A DNA stretch of 64,000 nt from Asticcacaulis sp. UBA2476 (GCA_002342035.1 DDPE01000078.1:86226-150225); one strand, 5' to 3'. Counted from the stretch's first letter, positions 8,473-17,047 are shown. The notes: generated from the sequence alone by a model not told the origin. Translations and numbers: made by a program.

Positions 8473-9567
8473 ATGAATACCGAAATCACCAAGACTACGC
8501 GGCGGCAATTTCTCGGCGCTACGGCCATCACGCCCATAGTCATGACAGCGGGGTTAAGTGTGACACCCTCTGGTGCTGAAGCCGCCGATTATCGCCAAAA
8601 CCCGTTTAGCTTGGTTTATGAGGGCGCTCTCACAACGAACGCGCCCGGCAAAGTCAATATTCATCCGGTTCGGTACAGGCTGAATGGGTTGGATATCTCT
8701 GCCAATGTCTATACACCGGCGAACTATGATGCGTCGAAGACTTACCCGGCGATTGTGGTGGCTCATCCCAATGGCGGCGTCAAGGAACAGGTTGCGGGTC
8801 TATATGCCCAGCGACTGGCCGAAGAGGGTTATATAACGATTACCGCAGATGCCGCCTATCAGGGTAGCAGTGGCGGGCAACCGCGCAACGTCGATAAGCC
8901 CGCCTTCCGTATCGAGGACATTCACGGCATGGCGGACTTCATTACCCGCTTTGCGGGCGTCGATGCCAAACGTCTTGGACTGTTCGGCATTTGCGGCGGT
9001 GGGGGTTATTCGCTGGCGGCCGGTGCGACGGACAAGCGCTTCAAGTCGATAGCGACCCTGAGCATGTTCAATTCAGGGCGGGTCCGCCGCAACGGCTATA
9101 TGGACTCCCAGAAAGAGACCATTCCGCAACGCCTGCGGCAAGCTACGGACGCGCGGGCTCAGGAGGCGGCTGGCGCGGAGGTGCTCTATGCCGGCGACGC
9201 CAACCTGACGGATGCCCAGATCGCCGCACTGCCTTTCGATCTTTATCGGCAAGGCTATCACTACTACTGGAAGACCCATACTCATCCCGGCTCGACCTTT
9301 AAGTACACCCTGAGCAGCCTGCTGGATCTGATGCGTTGGGATGCCACCGACCAGATCGAATTGATCGACACGCCCCTCCTTATGATCGCGGGCACCAAGG
9401 CCGACAGCCTCTATATGACCGAGGACGCCTTCCCCAAGGCGACCGCCACGACGGACAAGGAATTATTCAAGATTGATGGCGCAACACATATCGAGACCTA
9501 TTGGGTTCCGGAGTACGTTGCTGCGGCCATGACTAAACTGACCCCCTTTTTCGCCCGCACGCTCTGA
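8473..9567 (+). CDS. Tat-exported alpha/beta hydrolase with Cys nucleophile
   Basis: 364 residues from this ATG; an upstream in-frame start would overlap the previous gene and bury the signal. TTRRQFLGATAITP is a clear Tat motif (residues 8-21). The fold includes AHPNGGVKEQ, a nucleophile elbow GICGGGG with C174 where serine is usual, and a C-terminal GATHIE with H339. A cysteine elbow recalls dienelactone hydrolase, although the rest is closer to the YcjY / X-Pro-peptidase-like group. It lies between a secreted hydrolase and a CMD-family protein in one apparent operon. Reaction unknown. Confidence 0.78.
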   Translation: MNTEITKTTRRQFLGATAITPIVMTAGLSVTPSGAEAADYRQNPFSLVYEGALTTNAPGKVNIHPVRYRLNGLDISANVYTPANYDASKTYPAIVVAHPNGGVKEQVAGLYAQRLAEEGYITITADAAYQGSSGGQPRNVDKPAFRIEDIHGMADFITRFAGVDAKRLGLFGICGGGGYSLAAGATDKRFKSIATLSMFNSGRVRRNGYMDSQKETIPQRLRQATDARAQEAAGAEVLYAGDANLTDAQIAALPFDLYRQGYHYYWKTHTHPGSTFKYTLSSLLDLMRWDATDQIELIDTPLLMIAGTKADSLYMTEDAFPKATATTDKELFKIDGATHIETYWVPEYVAAAMTKLTPFFARTL

Positions 9568-9610
9568 GCCTGCAGATTATTGAGCCCACTCAAGCCAAAG
9601 GAAGTTTCAA

Positions 9611-10021
9611 ATGCGTTCTTTTATCAGGATGTCAGCAGTCGTCGCCGCTCTCAGCGCTTTCGCTATCCCGGCAACCGCACAAACGGTAAAACAAGCCGAT
9701 ACCAAGGCGCAACCGTCCCGCGCCCAGCAACTGATGGGAGACATCGCGCCCAAGATGGCTGAACTCACCGACGACGTACTGTTCGGTGACGTATGGGAAC
9801 GACCGCAGTTGTCCAAACGCGACCGCAGTCTGGTGACCATCAGCGCCCTGATCGCGATGAACCGCCCGGACCAACTGCGTTCGCACATCGCTCTGGCAAA
9901 GCAAAACGGTGTGACCGAGGAAGAGATCGTTGAGACGATTACGCACCTTGCCTTCTATGCCGGCTGGCCCAATGCGGTCAGCGCCGTCGGCGTTGCCCGC
10001 GAAGTGTTCAAGGCTCAATAA
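9611..10021 (+). CDS. Secreted carboxymuconolactone decarboxylase (CMD)-family protein
   Basis: 136 residues. Signal peptide MRSFIRMSAVVAALSAFAIPATAQ, then a single CMD helical domain (about 45-130) with FGDVWERPQLSKRDRSLVTISALIAM and EEEIVETITHLAFYAGWPNAV. There is no CxxC pair, so it is not an AhpD-type peroxidase. Exported CMD proteins are often found beside cupins, aldo/keto reductases and flavodoxins, as here, but their reaction is not established. The stop codon directly abuts the next gene, indicating co-transcription. Confidence 0.85.
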   Translation: MRSFIRMSAVVAALSAFAIPATAQTVKQADTKAQPSRAQQLMGDIAPKMAELTDDVLFGDVWERPQLSKRDRSLVTISALIAMNRPDQLRSHIALAKQNGVTEEEIVETITHLAFYAGWPNAVSAVGVAREVFKAQ

Positions 10022-10033
10022 ATGAGGTTTCCA

Positions 10034-10516
10034 ATGCAGTCGCCATTCCCCCCGCTCTTTATATTTTTGCTTATCACCGCACCGGCTCAGGCTGACACTA
10101 CCAACGGCGTAGTGGTCACCAAATCGGCCAGCCAGCAGGTTTCCATCGGTAGCCCGGAAACCTTCACGGGCGAAGTGCACGTAACGTCGCGGTTTCAGCG
10201 CGCGGCCCCGGCGCGCATCGGCGGCGGCGACGTGACGTTCGATGCCAAGGCTCGCACCGCGTGGCATACACACCCTTTGGGTCAGACCCTGATCGTGACT
10301 GAGGGTGAAGGCTGGGTTCAGCATTGGGGCGGAAAGGCTCAGGCCATAAAGCCCGGCGATGTTGTCTGGATACCACCTAACGTCAAGCACTGGCATGGGG
10401 CCACCAGCCATTCACGGATGCGCCATATCGCCATCTCTGAATCGCTCAATGGCAAATCGGTGGAGTGGCTGGAGCATGTAACCGATGACCAGTATCCCGC
10501 CGATACATCAAACTAA
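10034..10516 (+). CDS. Secreted single-domain cupin
   Basis: About 160 residues. I prefer the ATG at 10034 (GAGG lies 5 bases upstream) over the ATG at 10022 that abuts the previous stop. The protein opens with a signal peptide (MQSPFPPLFIFLLITAPAQA). A Cupin_2 barrel follows, with metal ligands in WHTHPLGQT and a second motif PGDVVWIPPNVKHWHGA. It closes the hydrolase-hydrolase-CMD-cupin group and overlaps by 4 bp the end of the convergent LysR gene. Such cupins may bind metal and act on small aromatic or sugar-derived compounds; the substrate is unknown. Confidence 0.85.
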   Translation: MQSPFPPLFIFLLITAPAQADTTNGVVVTKSASQQVSIGSPETFTGEVHVTSRFQRAAPARIGGGDVTFDAKARTAWHTHPLGQTLIVTEGEGWVQHWGGKAQAIKPGDVVWIPPNVKHWHGATSHSRMRHIAISESLNGKSVEWLEHVTDDQYPADTSN

Positions 10517-11409
10517 ACCGTGCGATAGCGCAGCGCCGTCACCAGGGCTGACATGGCCGGCGACGACTGTCGGCGACTGGGGTAATAGAGGTGATAGCCG
10601 GTAAAGGGTTCGCTCCAGTCCTGAAGCACGCGCACCAATCGTCCGGCTTTGATCAGATCCAGCACCTGATCCTCAGGGACGTAGGCAAGCCCAAGGCCAT
10701 CGAGCGCGGAATTAATCCTGAGCGCCAGATTGTTGAAGACGAGTTGTCCATCGACCCGGACATTGATCTCCCGGCCTTCCTTTTCGAACTCCCACGGGAA
10801 CAGTCCGCCATAGGTCGGCAACCGCATGTTGATGCAGTTGTGGGCCGTCAGATCCTGAGGCACGACGGGCGGTGCCCGTTCGGCAAAATAGGCTGGTGAA
10901 CCAACGACCGCCATGCACATGTCCGGCCCTATGCGCGCGGCGATCATGTCCTTGGCGACCTGCTCTCCAAGACGAACGCCGGCATCGAAGCGTTCGGCCA
11001 CAATGTCGGTCAAGCCGTAATCGACGATGATTTCGACCGTGACATCTGGATATTGACGCAGAAAATCCGGCAAGGCGGGCTGAAGGACCGACACCGCCGC
11101 ATGTTCACCGGCGGTTATGCGGATGGTGCCTGCGGGTCGATCGCGCAAAGCCGTCAAAGCGCCAAGCTCTGCGGTTATCTCTTCGAGCCGGGGGGCCAGC
11201 GTCCGCAGCAGGCGATCTCCGGCCTCCGTAGGCGATACACTGCGCGTTGTTCGTGTCAGAAGGCGTATACCCAGCCGTTCCTCCAGCGCGCGTATCGTCT
11301 GACTCAGGGCCGACTGGGAGACGCCGAGCTTCGCGGCCGCGCGTGTAAAGCTTTTTTCTTTTGCAACATGCGCAAAAGCCGCCAGGTCGTCAAAGCTCGG
11401 CACGGACAT
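10513..11409 (-). CDS. LysR-family transcriptional regulator
   Basis: 298 residues. The N-terminal LysR wHTH is typical (FDDLAAFAHVAKEKSFTRAAAKLGVSQSALSQTIRALEERLGIRLLTRTTRSV), followed by a periplasmic-binding-like effector domain (about 90-295, GTIRITAGEHAA, FDAGVRLGEQVAKDMIAARIGP). It is transcribed away from the aldo/keto reductase gene and towards the cupin gene, and the 96-bp divergent spacer carries LysR-type symmetric sites. It most likely controls the aldo/keto reductase side and perhaps both arms of the cluster. Sequence style resembles the CrgA/AaeR-like branch; the effector is unknown. Confidence 0.92.
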   Translation of the reverse strand: MSVPSFDDLAAFAHVAKEKSFTRAAAKLGVSQSALSQTIRALEERLGIRLLTRTTRSVSPTEAGDRLLRTLAPRLEEITAELGALTALRDRPAGTIRITAGEHAAVSVLQPALPDFLRQYPDVTVEIIVDYGLTDIVAERFDAGVRLGEQVAKDMIAARIGPDMCMAVVGSPAYFAERAPPVVPQDLTAHNCINMRLPTYGGLFPWEFEKEGREINVRVDGQLVFNNLALRINSALDGLGLAYVPEDQVLDLIKAGRLVRVLQDWSEPFTGYHLYYPSRRQSSPAMSALVTALRYRTV

Positions 11410-11411
11410 TC

Positions 11412-11482
11412 ATTAGCCTCTCTAATAATAGCATCCCGATTATAGCGTCTAATCCTGAGAGTTTGCATGAACTAAATTAGAC
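11412..11482. promoter_or_regulatory. Divergent LysR-type operator region
   Basis: ATTAG-N5-CTAAT at 11412-11426 fits the T-N11-A LysR box. A second inverted pair, GTCTAAT (11447-11453) and ATTAGAC (11476-11482), repeats the same half-site. Both lie in the spacer between the LysR gene and the divergent aldo/keto reductase gene, the classic place for recognition and activation sites. Confidence 0.5.
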
Positions 11483-11505
11483 CTGCGCATAGAGGAACCA
11501 GATTT

Positions 11506-12360
11506 ATGACTGAACATGTAATTCTGAACAACGGACTGTCCATGCCGGTTCTTGGATATGGCGTCTTTCAGATACCCGATGCCGTCGAGTGTGAGCGTTG
11601 CGTTATCGACGCCATCGAGACGGGTTATCGTCTGATCGATACCGCCGCGTCTTACCTCAATGAAGCGGCGGTCGGTGCAGGTATCCGCAACAGCCGCATC
11701 GACCGGGACGAACTCTTCATCACCACCAAGCTTTGGGTGCAGGATACAGGCTATGAAAAGACGACAGCGGCAATCGACGGCTCGCTGAAGCGTCTGCAAC
11801 TCGACTACCTCGATCTGTACCTGATCCATCAGCCATTCGGCGATGTGCACGGATCATGGCGGGCGATGGAAGCGGCCTACAAAAGCGGCAAGTTGCGGGC
11901 CATCGGTGTTAGCAACTTCCAACCCGATCGGCTGATGGACATCGTCGCGTTCAACGAAGTGACACCGGCCGTCAACCAGATCGAGGTCAACCCCTTCCTG
12001 CAGCAGGGCGAAAGCGTGGACTTCATGAAAAGCATCGGGGTTCAGGCCGAAGCCTGGGCGCCGTTCGCCGAAGGCCGCAACGGGCTTTTCCAGAATGAAA
12101 TCTTAGCGGACATCGCTCAGAAACATAGTAGATCGGTGGGTCAGGTCGTGTTGCGCTGGCTTGTTCAGCGGGGGATTATCACCCTCGCAAAATCGGCTCG
12201 GAAAGAACGCATGGCTGAGAACATCGCCGTGCTCGACTTTCATCTCGATGACGAAGACATGTCGCGTATCACTAAGCTCGATACCAATACCAGTAGCTTC
12301 TTCTCACACCGCGATCCCGCGATGGTCAAATGGATGAGCGAACGCACGCTAGATATCTGA
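11506..12360 (+). CDS. Cytosolic aldo/keto reductase (DkgA-like)
   Basis: 284 residues. The AKR catalytic tetrad is intact: D45, Y50 (DTAASYLNE), K75 (TTKLW) and H108 (LIHQP), with the usual C-terminal NADPH-binding part (LAKSARKERMAENI). Length and motifs fit the 2,5-diketo-D-gluconate reductase / small aldehyde reductase group. There is no signal peptide. It is divergent from the LysR gene and followed 42 bp later by a second, exported aldo/keto reductase. A role in carbonyl reduction under LysR control is likely; the true substrate is open. Confidence 0.88.
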   Translation: MTEHVILNNGLSMPVLGYGVFQIPDAVECERCVIDAIETGYRLIDTAASYLNEAAVGAGIRNSRIDRDELFITTKLWVQDTGYEKTTAAIDGSLKRLQLDYLDLYLIHQPFGDVHGSWRAMEAAYKSGKLRAIGVSNFQPDRLMDIVAFNEVTPAVNQIEVNPFLQQGESVDFMKSIGVQAEAWAPFAEGRNGLFQNEILADIAQKHSRSVGQVVLRWLVQRGIITLAKSARKERMAENIAVLDFHLDDEDMSRITKLDTNTSSFFSHRDPAMVKWMSERTLDI

Positions 12361-12402
12361 TTACGACCTATCACCTGACAAACTGACGACTGGAGCACCA
12401 CC

Positions 12403-13563
12403 ATGACCGATACCCCGCCAAGCAAGAATACACCAAAGCAAATCCACCGCAGACAGGTGCTGTTCGCCAGTGCTGCGGCCGGAGCCACGCCGCTGGTGGC
12501 GGCCGCGCAGGCACAGTCTGCCCCATCGAAACCGGCCAAAGCGGCTCTGACCGCCCGACGCAAGCTGGGCGCGCTGGAGGTGTCGGCGGTCGGACTTGGC
12601 GTTCAGAACATGAGCCGAACATACCAGACCACGGTCCCAAACCGGTCTGAGATGCACAACATCATCCGCAAGGCGTTCGACAACGGCGTCACGTTTTACG
12701 ACGCCGCAGAAGCCTATGGCCCTTTGGAGGTCGAACGTATCCTTGGCGAAGGCGTGCAGCCGTTTCGGAACAAGATCGTCATCGCTACCAAATTCGGCTG
12801 GAATATCGATCAGGAAACGGGTCGCCGCCTGCCCGGCCTGAACAGTCGTCCGGATCATATCAAGCTGGTCGTCGAGGGCATGCTGAAGCGCCTGCGTACC
12901 GATCGCATCGATCTGCTTTACCAGCACCGCGTCGATCCGCAGGTTCCGATTGAGGATGTCGCGGGTGTCATCTCCGACCTTATGAAAGAGGGTAAGGTTC
13001 TCCATTGGGGCCTTTCGGAAATGGGCCTTGGCACGCTGCGCCGGGCGCACGCGGCGACCCCGGTCACTGCCGTGCAGAGTGAATACTCTATGCTCTGGCG
13101 CGGGCCAGAGGCCGAAGTTATCCCGACTTGTGAGGAACTTGGCATCGGCTTCGTGCCCTGGAGCCCGCTCGGTGTCGGCTTTCTGACAGGGGCGATTGAT
13201 GAGGGCACCAACTACGCAGACGGCGACATCCGCAAGTCCGAATCCCGCTTCGCCAAGGAAAATCTGCCCAACAATCTGAAGCTTGTGGCCCTGCTCAAGA
13301 GTTGGGCAGAGCGCATACAGGCCCAACCCGGTCAAATCGCCCTGGCGTGGCTGCTCGCCCAAAAGCCATGGATTGTACCGATCCCCGGCACGACCCAGAT
13401 GGCGCATATGCTGGAAAATACCGGCGCGGCTCAGGTTCGATTTACCTCCGCCGAACTTCGGGAACTGAATGACGGTGTCTCTGCGATACAGATGCAGGGC
13501 GCGCGTCTGCCCGAAGGCGTGTTGCGGTTCTCGAATGTCGAAGCCCCGCCAAAACCTGATTAA
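12403..13563 (+). CDS. Aldo/keto reductase with Tat signal
   Basis: 386 residues. HRRQVLFASAAAGATPLVAAAQAQ (residues 15-38) is a twin-arginine signal. The mature part is a complete AKR barrel of the YhdN/IolS type with tetrad D100, Y105, K130 and H175 (LLYQHRVDP). NADPH-dependent enzymes are unusual outside the cytoplasm, although Tat can export folded, cofactor-loaded proteins. It sits between a cytosolic aldo/keto reductase and an exported flavodoxin, 12 bp before the latter, so the three genes look like one redox operon. Confidence 0.85.
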   Translation: MTDTPPSKNTPKQIHRRQVLFASAAAGATPLVAAAQAQSAPSKPAKAALTARRKLGALEVSAVGLGVQNMSRTYQTTVPNRSEMHNIIRKAFDNGVTFYDAAEAYGPLEVERILGEGVQPFRNKIVIATKFGWNIDQETGRRLPGLNSRPDHIKLVVEGMLKRLRTDRIDLLYQHRVDPQVPIEDVAGVISDLMKEGKVLHWGLSEMGLGTLRRAHAATPVTAVQSEYSMLWRGPEAEVIPTCEELGIGFVPWSPLGVGFLTGAIDEGTNYADGDIRKSESRFAKENLPNNLKLVALLKSWAERIQAQPGQIALAWLLAQKPWIVPIPGTTQMAHMLENTGAAQVRFTSAELRELNDGVSAIQMQGARLPEGVLRFSNVEAPPKPD

Positions 13564-13575
13564 AGGAGAGATGTC

Positions 13576-14160
13576 ATGACGGCAGATCTATCCCGCCGCA
13601 TGGTGCTGGCCGCGCCGGTGTTGCTGTCCGCCTGTGCCGACACAAGCGTGAGTGCGGCCCCGGCGGACGTGAAACAGGGAACGAATTCCAAACTTCTGGT
13701 CGCCTATTTCACGCGCTCCGGCAATACCAAGGTGATTGCAGGCACGGTTCAGCGGGCCCTTGTCGCTGATCTGTTCGAAATCCGCCCGGCGAAAGCCTAT
13801 CCGGAGGATTACGAACAGACCGTTGAGCAGGCGCGGCAGGAGCGAGACCGGGGGTATGAGCCTCCATTGGCGGCAACCGTTAAGGATATCGGTTCTTACG
13901 ACACGGTATTCCTCGCGTTTCCAATATGGGGCGAGACGGCGCCCCCCATCATCAGGTCGTTTCTTAAGGCCCACGATCTTTCCGGTAAAACGCTGCGCCC
14001 GTTGATCACACACGGTGGTTTTGGCCCCGGCAACAGTGCCTCGGTGCTAAAAAGCCACGCGCCTGCGGCCCGGATTGAACAGCCCTTTATTATGGAGGCG
14101 GATCAGGAAAGACGCACGCTCAATACGGTAACCGGCTGGCTCAGCCAGACAGGGCTGTGA
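13576..14160 (+). CDS. Exported flavodoxin-like protein (Tat/lipobox)
   Basis: 194 residues. The N-terminus SRRMVLAAPVLLSAC combines a twin-arginine motif with a lipobox (LLSAC), so a Tat-exported lipoprotein is likely. The mature part is a flavodoxin fold with the FMN phosphate loop TRSGNTK (after LLVAYF) and later FAFPIWGETAPPIIRSFL and ITHGGFGPGN. It ends the redox operon after the Tat-signal aldo/keto reductase. It could pass electrons in the periplasm or act as an NADPH-independent quinone or flavin reductase; both are inferences. Confidence 0.82.
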   Translation: MTADLSRRMVLAAPVLLSACADTSVSAAPADVKQGTNSKLLVAYFTRSGNTKVIAGTVQRALVADLFEIRPAKAYPEDYEQTVEQARQERDRGYEPPLAATVKDIGSYDTVFLAFPIWGETAPPIIRSFLKAHDLSGKTLRPLITHGGFGPGNSASVLKSHAPAARIEQPFIMEADQERRTLNTVTGWLSQTGL

Positions 14161-14208
14161 ACCGCCCCGGATTTGCCGGAAGCCCTAACTCAATAGTAGG
14201 ATGGGCCT

Positions 14209-14289
14209 ATGACAAACAAAACGGCGAATAAATTTCCCCCCGAGATCCGTGAGCGCTCTGTGCGGATGGTTCTCGATCATGAAGACGCT
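14209..14289 (+). mobile_element. IS3-family transposase OrfA, N-terminal remnant
   Basis: An ATG preceded by AGGATG opens a frame reading MTNKTANKFPPEIRERSVRM and then VLDHEDA. This is the typical N-terminus of IS3-family OrfA (helix-turn-helix transposase subunit). After about 27 codons homology stops at roughly 14285-14290, where the sequence becomes the reverse strand of an integrase remnant, and the frame closes soon after. No terminal inverted repeat or OrfB is present nearby, so only the left edge of the IS survives, probably after a deletion. Confidence 0.7.
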
Positions 14290-14690
14290 ATACCGTTGAG
14301 TTCTTTGAGTTCGCGTTCATGACCAAATTTAAGATTGTCATTGATGCGTTTACTCTGCCAGCGGTCGATGGCGGCGATAATCTGATCAGGGGTAAATAGC
14401 GCCGCAACCTCTTTCGCTTCAACCGGCGACGGAGTGGATTTCGACTTCCAAAGGCGGATCACATCGTTAACCGCTTCGATGTTCTGTCGGTGCGTGATTA
14501 ATTGAGCGCTCGTCGGCTTTCCCGATGCCGGAACACTATCAATCCGTTGATTCATGATCAATTGCTTCCGCTGCGCATACTCTGGAAAAGCTGACCGATA
14601 TTCCTCTGGAATAGGATATCTGGTCAGATACCAGCCGCGTGTTTGCGTCATGTAAGGCGGAAGATTTTTGTTCTTATTGGGACGCCCCAT
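14277..14690 (-). pseudogene. Island integrase, N-terminal remnant (copy 2)
   Basis: From the ATG at 14690 the frame reads MGRPNKNKNLPPYM and then TQTRGWYLTRYPIPEEYRSAFP, the characteristic start of tRNA-targeting tyrosine integrases of alphaproteobacteria (compare GRPKANPNLPEYM in the copy at 24.6 kb). About 137 residues remain. None of the catalytic R, HxxR or Y motifs is present. The 3' end runs into the IS3 remnant, so the gene was probably truncated by IS-mediated deletion. It starts 19 bp from the 14709-14765 direct repeat, on the same strand as tRNA-Gln and as the first remnant. Confidence 0.65.
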
Positions 14691-14708
14691 TTGTAGCAAA
14701 CGGTGCTG

Positions 14709-14765
14709 ACAATACCCTATATTTCTTAATGTTTTTGAAAAATATAGAGAAAAAGAAAGTGGCTG
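14709..14765. repeat. 57-bp direct repeat, distal att-like copy
   Basis: Matches 24614-24670 over the full 57 bp with one mismatch and two 1-base indels. Shared landmarks are ACAATACC, TTCTTAATGTTTTTG, AAAAATATAGAGAAAAA and GAAAGTGGCTG. The final TGGCTG corresponds to the 3' end of tRNA-Gln in the other copy. After it the sequences diverge at once (AGATTT here, GGGAAC in the tRNA). This is what the distal attachment site of a tRNA-integrated element looks like. Confidence 0.8.
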
Positions 14766-15127
14766 AGATTTGCACGCGAGTTTAGAACACTTTGCTTGGC
14801 TCCCGATAGAGTTTTGAAGGAAAAACTGGAGGCAATACGGCGCGATGAATTCGGCTGGTTGCGTCGAACGGGTCCATAAGCGCACAACTCATCTTTATAT
14901 TCCTATAGATCATCTCCATTAATTCCATTTTGCGAGAAATAAACTGCGATATATCTTCACCACATTGATACGGAGGTATATCGCAGTGCCCTTACGCCCT
15001 CGCAAGTTCCAACTCGCGCACAAAACGGAAATGCACATGGGTAGGTCTCCGTGTGCGCATTTCACCTCGAAAGCAGACAAAGGTTTGTACCTTCCTGGAG
15101 CGAACTTTAAACTACACTCAATCTGCT
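14766..15127. other. Gene-poor left edge of the island
   Basis: I see no supportable gene in this 362-bp stretch. It holds an imperfect inverted repeat: CTGCGATATATC (14944-14955) and GGTATATCGCAG (14975-14986), 11 of 12 bases paired, 19-bp spacer. This could be a terminal or recombination-accessory site of the island. A GGAGGT followed by GTG at 14987 opens a short frame, but it runs into the antisense end of the GH27 gene and looks spurious. Confidence 0.4.
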
Positions 15128-17047
15128 TTAGTGCTGTAGCTGAGCTTCCGCCCAATTCGCTGCAGTCGGCGTCTGACCGCCCCCTACCGAACGAGTGATA
15201 AGCTCGATCACCTTGATGCCTTTTATGTCAGCCTGAAGCGCTATCGGTGCCGCACCGTAGCTCAGCGGAATCGACTTCGTTAGCAGCTTGCCGTCGCCAA
15301 AGACTAAGAACTGCACCGTAGACGCTTGGTTGCGAGCGGCGACGTCAATGCCGACCTTAACTGAGAATCGTTTAAATTCTCCGTCGTTGCGCACTTCGAT
15401 GCGTGAATTGGCGAAGACGCCCAGCCCATACTTGAAGTGCTGATTGCCTACCGTAATCCGAGTCCCGTAGACGCTAACGTCCGGCTGTGCGGCACCTGTA
15501 CGGGCGTAAATGCCGATCTCATTTTTTACGTCGTCAGCACCCGGCGCCTTATGGTCTTCTGCGGTAACGCCCGCATCAGGAAAGCTCACCCCCTCAACCG
15601 CGACATTCACGCGCGCTGGAATTTCCGACAGGTAGACCCCGTTTTTCAATAGGCGTGTGCCCGCGGCCTCGAAAACCATCGTCTCATGTGGTGCCAGCGT
15701 AAAGGCTCGCTTTCCCTTGAAAACTGGCAGAGTTTCTTTCGTCCACAGATCGCGCAAGGCAATCGAGCCTTTCGGGTCAAGCTTCAGGTGTGCGCTGGTC
15801 AGGTCCACTGTTTGCGCGACGTTCGAACGATTGAACAGAGCAACCGCTGTCTTGCCGTTGCTCAGCGTCTTGACAATAATGTGCACCTCGTTTGAGCGCC
15901 AAACCAGAATGCCCTGGTTGCCTGCCTTGTCTTGATTCACATTGATCAGATCGCGATTACCCCAGATATCGAGCAAAGCCTTCGGGGCTTCTCTCAGGTC
16001 ATAACCGATTAGCAATGGGGCATTGATCATCGCCCAGAGAGAGAAGTGACTACGCGCCTCCGTCAGATGGTTAGTATCGAACTCGCCCTTACCTATGAAC
16101 AGCATGTCAGGATCGTTCCACGCACCGGGTCGGGCGTAAAGAGCGCGGGTCGCAACACTGTCATAGGAGCGGAGCATGGCGTTCCAGTTAGCGGAAATGT
16201 CCGGGCTGGTGCGCCACGCATTCCCGACCTTATTGCCCCAGGTGCGCACGTCGCCTGTACCCCAGGTGCAGATCGACAGGACATAATCGCCGTCGGGATT
16301 ATACGTTTTCAGAGCCCCGGCCACTTCAGCATACATGGTTTGAATGCGGTCCGCCTGATCCGCCGCCGGTTTCTTGCGAACAATTACCGCTTCATGCGGC
16401 GCATATTCGGCGCCTTTCAGGCCCCGCCCGCCGGGTGCAAAATCGGCCAGGCCGCAGGCATCAACCTTCACATAATCGAAACCCCAATCGCTAAAAAAAA
16501 GCTTGATGTCCTGATCGACATGGCCTTCCAGCCCAACCTCACGTTCCTTGACCGAGCCTTCGGGCAGGTTAGGCGAGTGAAGGTCCCACGCCTGAGAGCA
16601 CGCGTTGCGGCCAATGTCAGTATAGATACCCGTCTTCAGACCCATTCCGTGAATACGGTCTACGAACGGCCTGAAGGTGGTATCAACCTGCCCCGGAACG
16701 CTCGCGCTTGGGAACAAGTTGGTGCGAATTTCAAGACGCCCGTCCGTCTGGCGCCGCTTCAGCCACCAGCCGTCGTCGATATTGACGTAGACATAGCCAA
16801 GCTTAGCCAACCCCGTATCAATCAGGGCTTGGGCCGACCCAATGACCTTTTCCTCGGTGATCTCCGTACGGAATGCATTCCACGAATTCCAACCCATCGG
16901 AGGAGTCTGCGCTTTGCCAGCCTGATGCGCGGTCCAGCGGCCGGAAGGCTGGAGGGCGTCAGCAGTTTCGGCGAGAGCGGTGGCACCGGACAGTACGCCC
17001 ATGACGGCGACACTTGCCAAAACGATCCGCCTGAAGCTCAATTTCAT
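15128..17047 (-). CDS. GH27 alpha-galactosidase / beta-L-arabinopyranosidase with NPCBM-like domain
   Basis: 639 residues with a Sec signal (MKLSFRRIVLASVAVMGVLSGATALA). The GH27 barrel starts at TPPMGWNSWNAF (about 48-59). The nucleophile is D196 in YVKVDACG and the acid/base is D314 in GAWNDPDML. A C-terminal beta domain (about 410-470) is followed by an NPCBM-like carbohydrate-binding module (about 470-639: EGVSFPDAG, YGTRITVGNQHFKYGLGVFANSRIEVR). GH27 enzymes remove alpha-D-galactose or beta-L-arabinopyranose. Given the rhamnosidase next door, side chains of rhamnogalacturonan or arabinogalactan are likely substrates. It is the last gene of the island operon. Confidence 0.88.
   Translation of the reverse strand: MKLSFRRIVLASVAVMGVLSGATALAETADALQPSGRWTAHQAGKAQTPPMGWNSWNAFRTEITEEKVIGSAQALIDTGLAKLGYVYVNIDDGWWLKRRQTDGRLEIRTNLFPSASVPGQVDTTFRPFVDRIHGMGLKTGIYTDIGRNACSQAWDLHSPNLPEGSVKEREVGLEGHVDQDIKLFFSDWGFDYVKVDACGLADFAPGGRGLKGAEYAPHEAVIVRKKPAADQADRIQTMYAEVAGALKTYNPDGDYVLSICTWGTGDVRTWGNKVGNAWRTSPDISANWNAMLRSYDSVATRALYARPGAWNDPDMLFIGKGEFDTNHLTEARSHFSLWAMINAPLLIGYDLREAPKALLDIWGNRDLINVNQDKAGNQGILVWRSNEVHIIVKTLSNGKTAVALFNRSNVAQTVDLTSAHLKLDPKGSIALRDLWTKETLPVFKGKRAFTLAPHETMVFEAAGTRLLKNGVYLSEIPARVNVAVEGVSFPDAGVTAEDHKAPGADDVKNEIGIYARTGAAQPDVSVYGTRITVGNQHFKYGLGVFANSRIEVRNDGEFKRFSVKVGIDVAARNQASTVQFLVFGDGKLLTKSIPLSYGAAPIALQADIKGIKVIELITRSVGGGQTPTAANWAEAQLQH

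Noticed and set aside
12361..13407. 348-codon minus-strand frame over the Tat-signal aldo/keto reductase
   Set aside because: The plus strand has an intact catalytic tetrad and signal peptide; the antisense frame has no family features.
14965..15198. 77-codon plus-strand frame with GGAGGT at its start
   Set aside because: Despite the good ribosome binding site, its second half is antisense to the GH27 C-terminus and it resembles no protein.
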